Source: Aliterella sp. RAGGC_92 (GTDB lineage: Bacteria; Cyanobacteriota; Cyanobacteriia; Cyanobacteriales; Chroococcidiopsidaceae). Taken from it: DNA of 8,856 nucleotides. The stretch is from contig JAPJOW010000185.1 in assembly GCA_030826005.1 (NCBI GenBank), positions 1 to 8,856 of the forward strand. Direction: 5' to 3'. A model generated the notes under the pieces. The model did not search any database. It was not told the origin of the DNA and worked only from the letters and a program-made list of their open reading frames with translations. The position numbers were made by a program, and so were the translations under genes. Positions within the stretch are counted from its first letter, which is position 1; each line of letters begins with the position of its first letter. Positions 6,800-8,856 of this stretch are shown piece by piece.

Positions 6800-6827
6800 T
6801 TGACTCAAAACTACTTTAAAATATACT
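6800..6827 (+). promoter_or_regulatory. Sigma70-type promoter of accC
   Basis: TTGACT (6800-6805) and TATACT (6822-6827) are separated by 16 bases and match five of six consensus positions in each box. Transcription would start near 6834, leaving a leader of about 53 bases before the accC ATG. This is the clearest promoter in the window. Confidence 0.6.
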
Positions 6828-6832
6828 TCTTG

Positions 6833-6864
6833 CAGTTAGTCCTCGAAGGATGGCAACCTAACTG
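6833..6864 (+). promoter_or_regulatory. Hairpin at the predicted 5' end of the accC leader
   Basis: CAGTTAG (6833-6839) pairs perfectly with CTAACTG (6858-6864). Inside it TCCT (6840-6843) pairs with AGGA (6847-6850) around a CGA loop, leaving TGGCAAC as a bulge on one side. The structure starts at the predicted transcription start. It does not match any riboswitch I know. It could stabilise the 5' end of the mRNA or be an autoregulatory site. No Shine-Dalgarno lies between it and the ATG. Confidence 0.45.
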
Positions 6865-6886
6865 ATACAGACATTATTTTTAAAAA

Positions 6887-8242
6887 ATGCAGTTCGATAA
6901 AATATTAATTGCCAATCGTGGAGAAATTGCCTTGCGTATTCTACGCGCCTGCGAAGAAATGGGCATTGCAACTATTGCTGTACATTCTACCGTTGACCGT
7001 CACGCCCTCCACGTCCAACTAGCCGATGAAGCGGTTTGTATTGGCGAAGCTCCTAGTAGTAAAAGTTACTTAAATATACCGGGGATAATTGCCGCCGCTT
7101 TGACTCGTAACGCTACAGCTATTCATCCCGGCTATGGCTTTTTAGCTGAAAATGCTCGATTTGCCGAAATTTGTGCCGACCACAAAATCGCATTTATTGG
7201 CCCAACCCCGGAAGCAATGCGGGCGATGGGAGATAAATCCACCGCTAAAGAAACAATGATTGCGGCGGGTGTACCCACTGTACCAGGTAGCGATGGGTTA
7301 TTACAGGACGAAAAAGCCGCCCAAGAACTGGCAGATTCTATTGGCTATCCGGTAATGATTAAAGCCACCGCAGGCGGTGGGGGGCGGGGAATGCGGCTAG
7401 TACGCGATCGCGCCGACTTAGTTAAACTATTTCTCGCCGCTAGAGGTGAAGCAGAAGCGAGTTTTGGCAATCCGGGGCTGTATATAGAAAAATTTGTCGA
7501 ACGCCCCCGTCACATAGAGTTTCAAATTATTGCCGATAATTACGGTAATGTACTGCACCTAGGCGAACGAGATTGTTCAATTCAACGCCGCCACCAAAAA
7601 CTTTTAGAAGAAGCCCCAAGTCCTGCTCTTAGCCCGCAATTACGCGAAGAAATGGGCGCGGCGGCCGTACGGGCGGCGAAATCTATTAATTACACTGGCG
7701 CGGGAACGGTAGAGTTTCTTCTAGCACCTAATGGCGAGTTTTATTTTATGGAAATGAATACTCGCATTCAAGTAGAACACCCCGTTACAGAAATGGTGAC
7801 GGGATTTGATTTAGTAGCCGAACAAATTAGAATTGCTCAAGGGGAAAAATTGCCCCAAACTCAAGAGCAAATAGTATTGCGGGGTCATGCAATTGAGTGT
7901 CGAATTAATGCTGAAGACCCCGATCGCGATTTTCGTCCCGCACCGGGTAGAATTAGCGGTTACTTACCCCCTGGAGGCCCTGGAGTCCGCATCGATTCCC
8001 ACGTTTATACCGATTACCAAATTCCGCCTTACTACGATTCGTTGATTGGTAAATTAATTGTCTGGGGACGCGATCGCCCTAGTGCTATTAAGCGCATGAA
8101 AAGAGCATTGCGAGAATTTGCACTTACGGGCGTACCGACGACGATTGGCTTCCACCAAAAAATTTTGGAAACCCCAGAATTTTTATCCGGGGAAATTTAC
8201 ACTGATTTTATCGAAAAAGTCATGTTTCCGCCCAAAGAGTGA
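6887..8242 (+). CDS. accC: Acetyl-CoA carboxylase biotin carboxylase subunit AccC
   Basis: AccC carboxylates biotin on the carrier protein AccB using ATP and bicarbonate, the first half-reaction of malonyl-CoA formation for fatty acids. The 451-residue length is standard. It has an N-terminal domain beginning KILIANRGEIALRILRACEE, then an ATP-grasp domain with Lys117 (GDKSTAKE), Lys159, the flexible glycine loop GGGGRGM (163-169) and His209 (RPRHIEFQ). Further conserved sites are Cys230 and Lys238 (ERDCSIQRRHQK), Glu276, Glu289, and NTRIQVEHPV (291-300) with catalytic Arg293 and Glu297. Arg339 (ECRINAED) matches the biotin-contacting Arg. All expected active-site residues are present. The ATG at 6887 gives the usual short start MQFDKILIANRGEIA. 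accB is not adjacent, in keeping with scattered acc genes in cyanobacteria. The gene converges on yggT. Confidence 0.98.
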   Translation: MQFDKILIANRGEIALRILRACEEMGIATIAVHSTVDRHALHVQLADEAVCIGEAPSSKSYLNIPGIIAAALTRNATAIHPGYGFLAENARFAEICADHKIAFIGPTPEAMRAMGDKSTAKETMIAAGVPTVPGSDGLLQDEKAAQELADSIGYPVMIKATAGGGGRGMRLVRDRADLVKLFLAARGEAEASFGNPGLYIEKFVERPRHIEFQIIADNYGNVLHLGERDCSIQRRHQKLLEEAPSPALSPQLREEMGAAAVRAAKSINYTGAGTVEFLLAPNGEFYFMEMNTRIQVEHPVTEMVTGFDLVAEQIRIAQGEKLPQTQEQIVLRGHAIECRINAEDPDRDFRPAPGRISGYLPPGGPGVRIDSHVYTDYQIPPYYDSLIGKLIVWGRDRPSAIKRMKRALREFALTGVPTTIGFHQKILETPEFLSGEIYTDFIEKVMFPPKE

Positions 8243-8247
8243 TCGGG

Positions 8248-8326
8248 GTTGCTGAACTCAAGGATGAAGGAGACAAACAGCAGGGTGGGTTACTGCCAAG
8301 GGAAAATCCTATCTAAATTCAGCAAT
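8248..8326. other. Nested inverted repeats between accC and yggT
   Basis: GTTGCTGAA (8248-8256) pairs with TTCAGCAAT (8318-8326) with one G-U pair. Inside, AGGAT (8261-8265) pairs with ATCCT (8306-8310). The core between them is G-rich, with a small GCAG/CTGC stem possible. The region fills the 95-base gap between two convergent genes. It could be a two-way terminator or a processed 3' end, but there is no T tail of the classic kind on either strand. A small RNA is possible but not shown. Confidence 0.35.
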
Positions 8327-8337
8327 GCCAAATAAAC

Positions 8338-8631
8338 TTATTGCAACTGGGCGAACATTCGTAGTAAACCTTGCTGACCGATGAGTAGTTCTCTAAGTAA
8401 GCTAAAAATTCCAATCCAGATAATCGGTGTAATATCAACGCCGCCAATGGGTGGTACTAGCTTACGCACCGGGATTAAAAAGGGTTCTGTCGTCCAGCCT
8501 ACCAAATTAAACGGCAAACGATTGAGGTCTATTTGGGGATACCAGCTAAGAACAATACGGAAAATAAATAGTAAAATCATTAAACCTAAAAATATCCCCA
8601 AAACCCAAGTAGCAATAGTAATAGCACTCAT
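8338..8631 (-). CDS. YggT/Ycf19 family membrane protein
   Basis: The product is 97 residues with two hydrophobic helices, about residues 5-28 (ITIATWVLGIFLGLMILLFI and on) and 65-87 (GVDITPIIWIGIFSLLRELL). Between them are the family marks SWYPQIDLN (29-37) and EPFLIPVRKLVPPIGG (49-64). This is the cyanobacterial/plastid Ycf19 branch of the YggT family. Relatives are linked to thylakoid or division-membrane organisation, but the molecular role is not settled. The ATG at 8631 follows directly on a HIP1 octamer (8643-8650), and no Shine-Dalgarno is visible. It diverges from psbX. I recall accC, ycf19 and psbX as neighbours in other cyanobacteria, which supports both calls. Confidence 0.9.
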   Translation of the reverse strand: MSAITIATWVLGIFLGLMILLFIFRIVLSWYPQIDLNRLPFNLVGWTTEPFLIPVRKLVPPIGGVDITPIIWIGIFSLLRELLIGQQGLLRMFAQLQ

Positions 8632-8814
8632 AACTTGTTATAGCGATCGCCTGACTGACAAAATCTTAAAGTTTGTAAATAAACCTATACATTGATTTTA
8701 ACGTAACGGTCATTCCCCCTACAAGATTCGCAATTGATTTAGAAAACGCTATATGCAAGGGTGTAACAGACGATTAAAATTAAAGTGCAGTGTGTAAACA
8801 AAGGTTGACAATAA

Positions 8815-8856
8815 ATGACTCCTTCTTTAACGAATTTCTTTTATAGTTTGCTGGCG
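8815..8856 (+). CDS. psbX: Photosystem II protein PsbX (5' end only)
   Basis: The last 42 bases read MTPSLTNFFYSLLA, 14 codons running off the right edge. The start MTPSL-NF--SL is characteristic of cyanobacterial PsbX, a one-helix photosystem II subunit of about 40 residues near cytochrome b559 in the thylakoid membrane. A weak AAGG (8801-8804) lies 10 bases upstream. The intergenic region with yggT is 183 bases, and no convincing promoter was found in it. The call rests on a short N-terminus and the recalled gene order with ycf19, so it is probable rather than certain. Confidence 0.75.
   Translation, partial: MTPSLTNFFYSLLA

Larger units (their letters stand above)
782..8650. repeat. HIP1 octamers (nine dispersed copies)
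   Basis: GCGATCGC occurs at 782-789, 2244-2251, 3104-3111, 3296-3303, 3849-3856, 5294-5301, 7404-7411, 8070-8077 and 8643-8650. Chance would give about one per 65 kb. This highly iterated palindrome is a hallmark of many cyanobacterial genomes and is the main taxonomic evidence here. Five copies are in coding DNA and four are between genes. The entry covers the dispersed set; only the listed octamers are the repeat. Confidence 0.95.

Noticed and set aside
8381..8695. 104-codon plus-strand reading frame
   Set aside because: It is antisense to the clear YggT/Ycf19 gene and has no recognisable features.
8632..8814. psbX and yggT promoters
   Set aside because: TTGATT, TATATG and TATAAC-like strings are present but none has acceptable -35/-10 spacing.
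1..8856. CRISPR array, insertion sequence or prophage
   Set aside because: No regularly spaced repeats, transposase motifs, long terminal inverted repeats or phage genes were seen on either strand.

Overview
The window comes from a cyanobacterial chromosome. The evidence is nine copies of the cyanobacterial HIP1 octamer GCGATCGC in under 9 kb, the start of the photosystem II gene psbX at the right edge, a Ycf19/YggT gene, and a plastoquinone-type chorismate lyase. Species cannot be fixed from the sequence. Most of the window is core housekeeping DNA. The less ordinary part is about 4.85-5.9 kb, which holds a pair of small uncharacterised genes and one unrecognised gene.

Layout. Positions 1-772 (-) hold most of a SAM-dependent methyltransferase gene cut by the left edge. 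It diverges from purL (877-3186, +), followed by purF (3354-4850, +), two enzymes of de novo purine synthesis. Pointing towards purF on the minus strand is a two-gene unit resembling the cyanobacterial DUF6888/DUF6887 pair (5244 down to 4847). Its upstream member is not a predicted ATG gene, because an ATC stands where the start codon should be. Its downstream member ends by interlocking its stop codon with that of purF. Next on the minus strand are an unrecognised gene (5879-5364) and, just upstream of it, a chorismate lyase gene (6501-5890). A strong hairpin (6557-6598) and tRNA-Leu(GAG) (6686-6605) follow, also on the minus strand. On the plus strand accC (6887-8242) has a good sigma70-type promoter and a hairpin at the predicted 5' end of its leader. 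accC converges on ycf19/yggT (8631-8338, -), and yggT diverges from psbX, of which only the first 14 codons are inside the window.

Function. PurL and PurF supply purine nucleotides. AccC carries out the biotin carboxylation half-reaction that starts fatty-acid synthesis. Chorismate lyase supplies 4-hydroxybenzoate for the plastoquinone ring. Ycf19/YggT and PsbX are thylakoid or membrane proteins linked to photosynthesis.

Points worth a second look are the ATC-start small gene, a short in-frame repeat insertion near the C-terminus of PurL, the accC leader hairpin, and a U-U mismatch in the tRNA acceptor stem. I found no CRISPR array, transposase, phage gene, or convincing new defence system.
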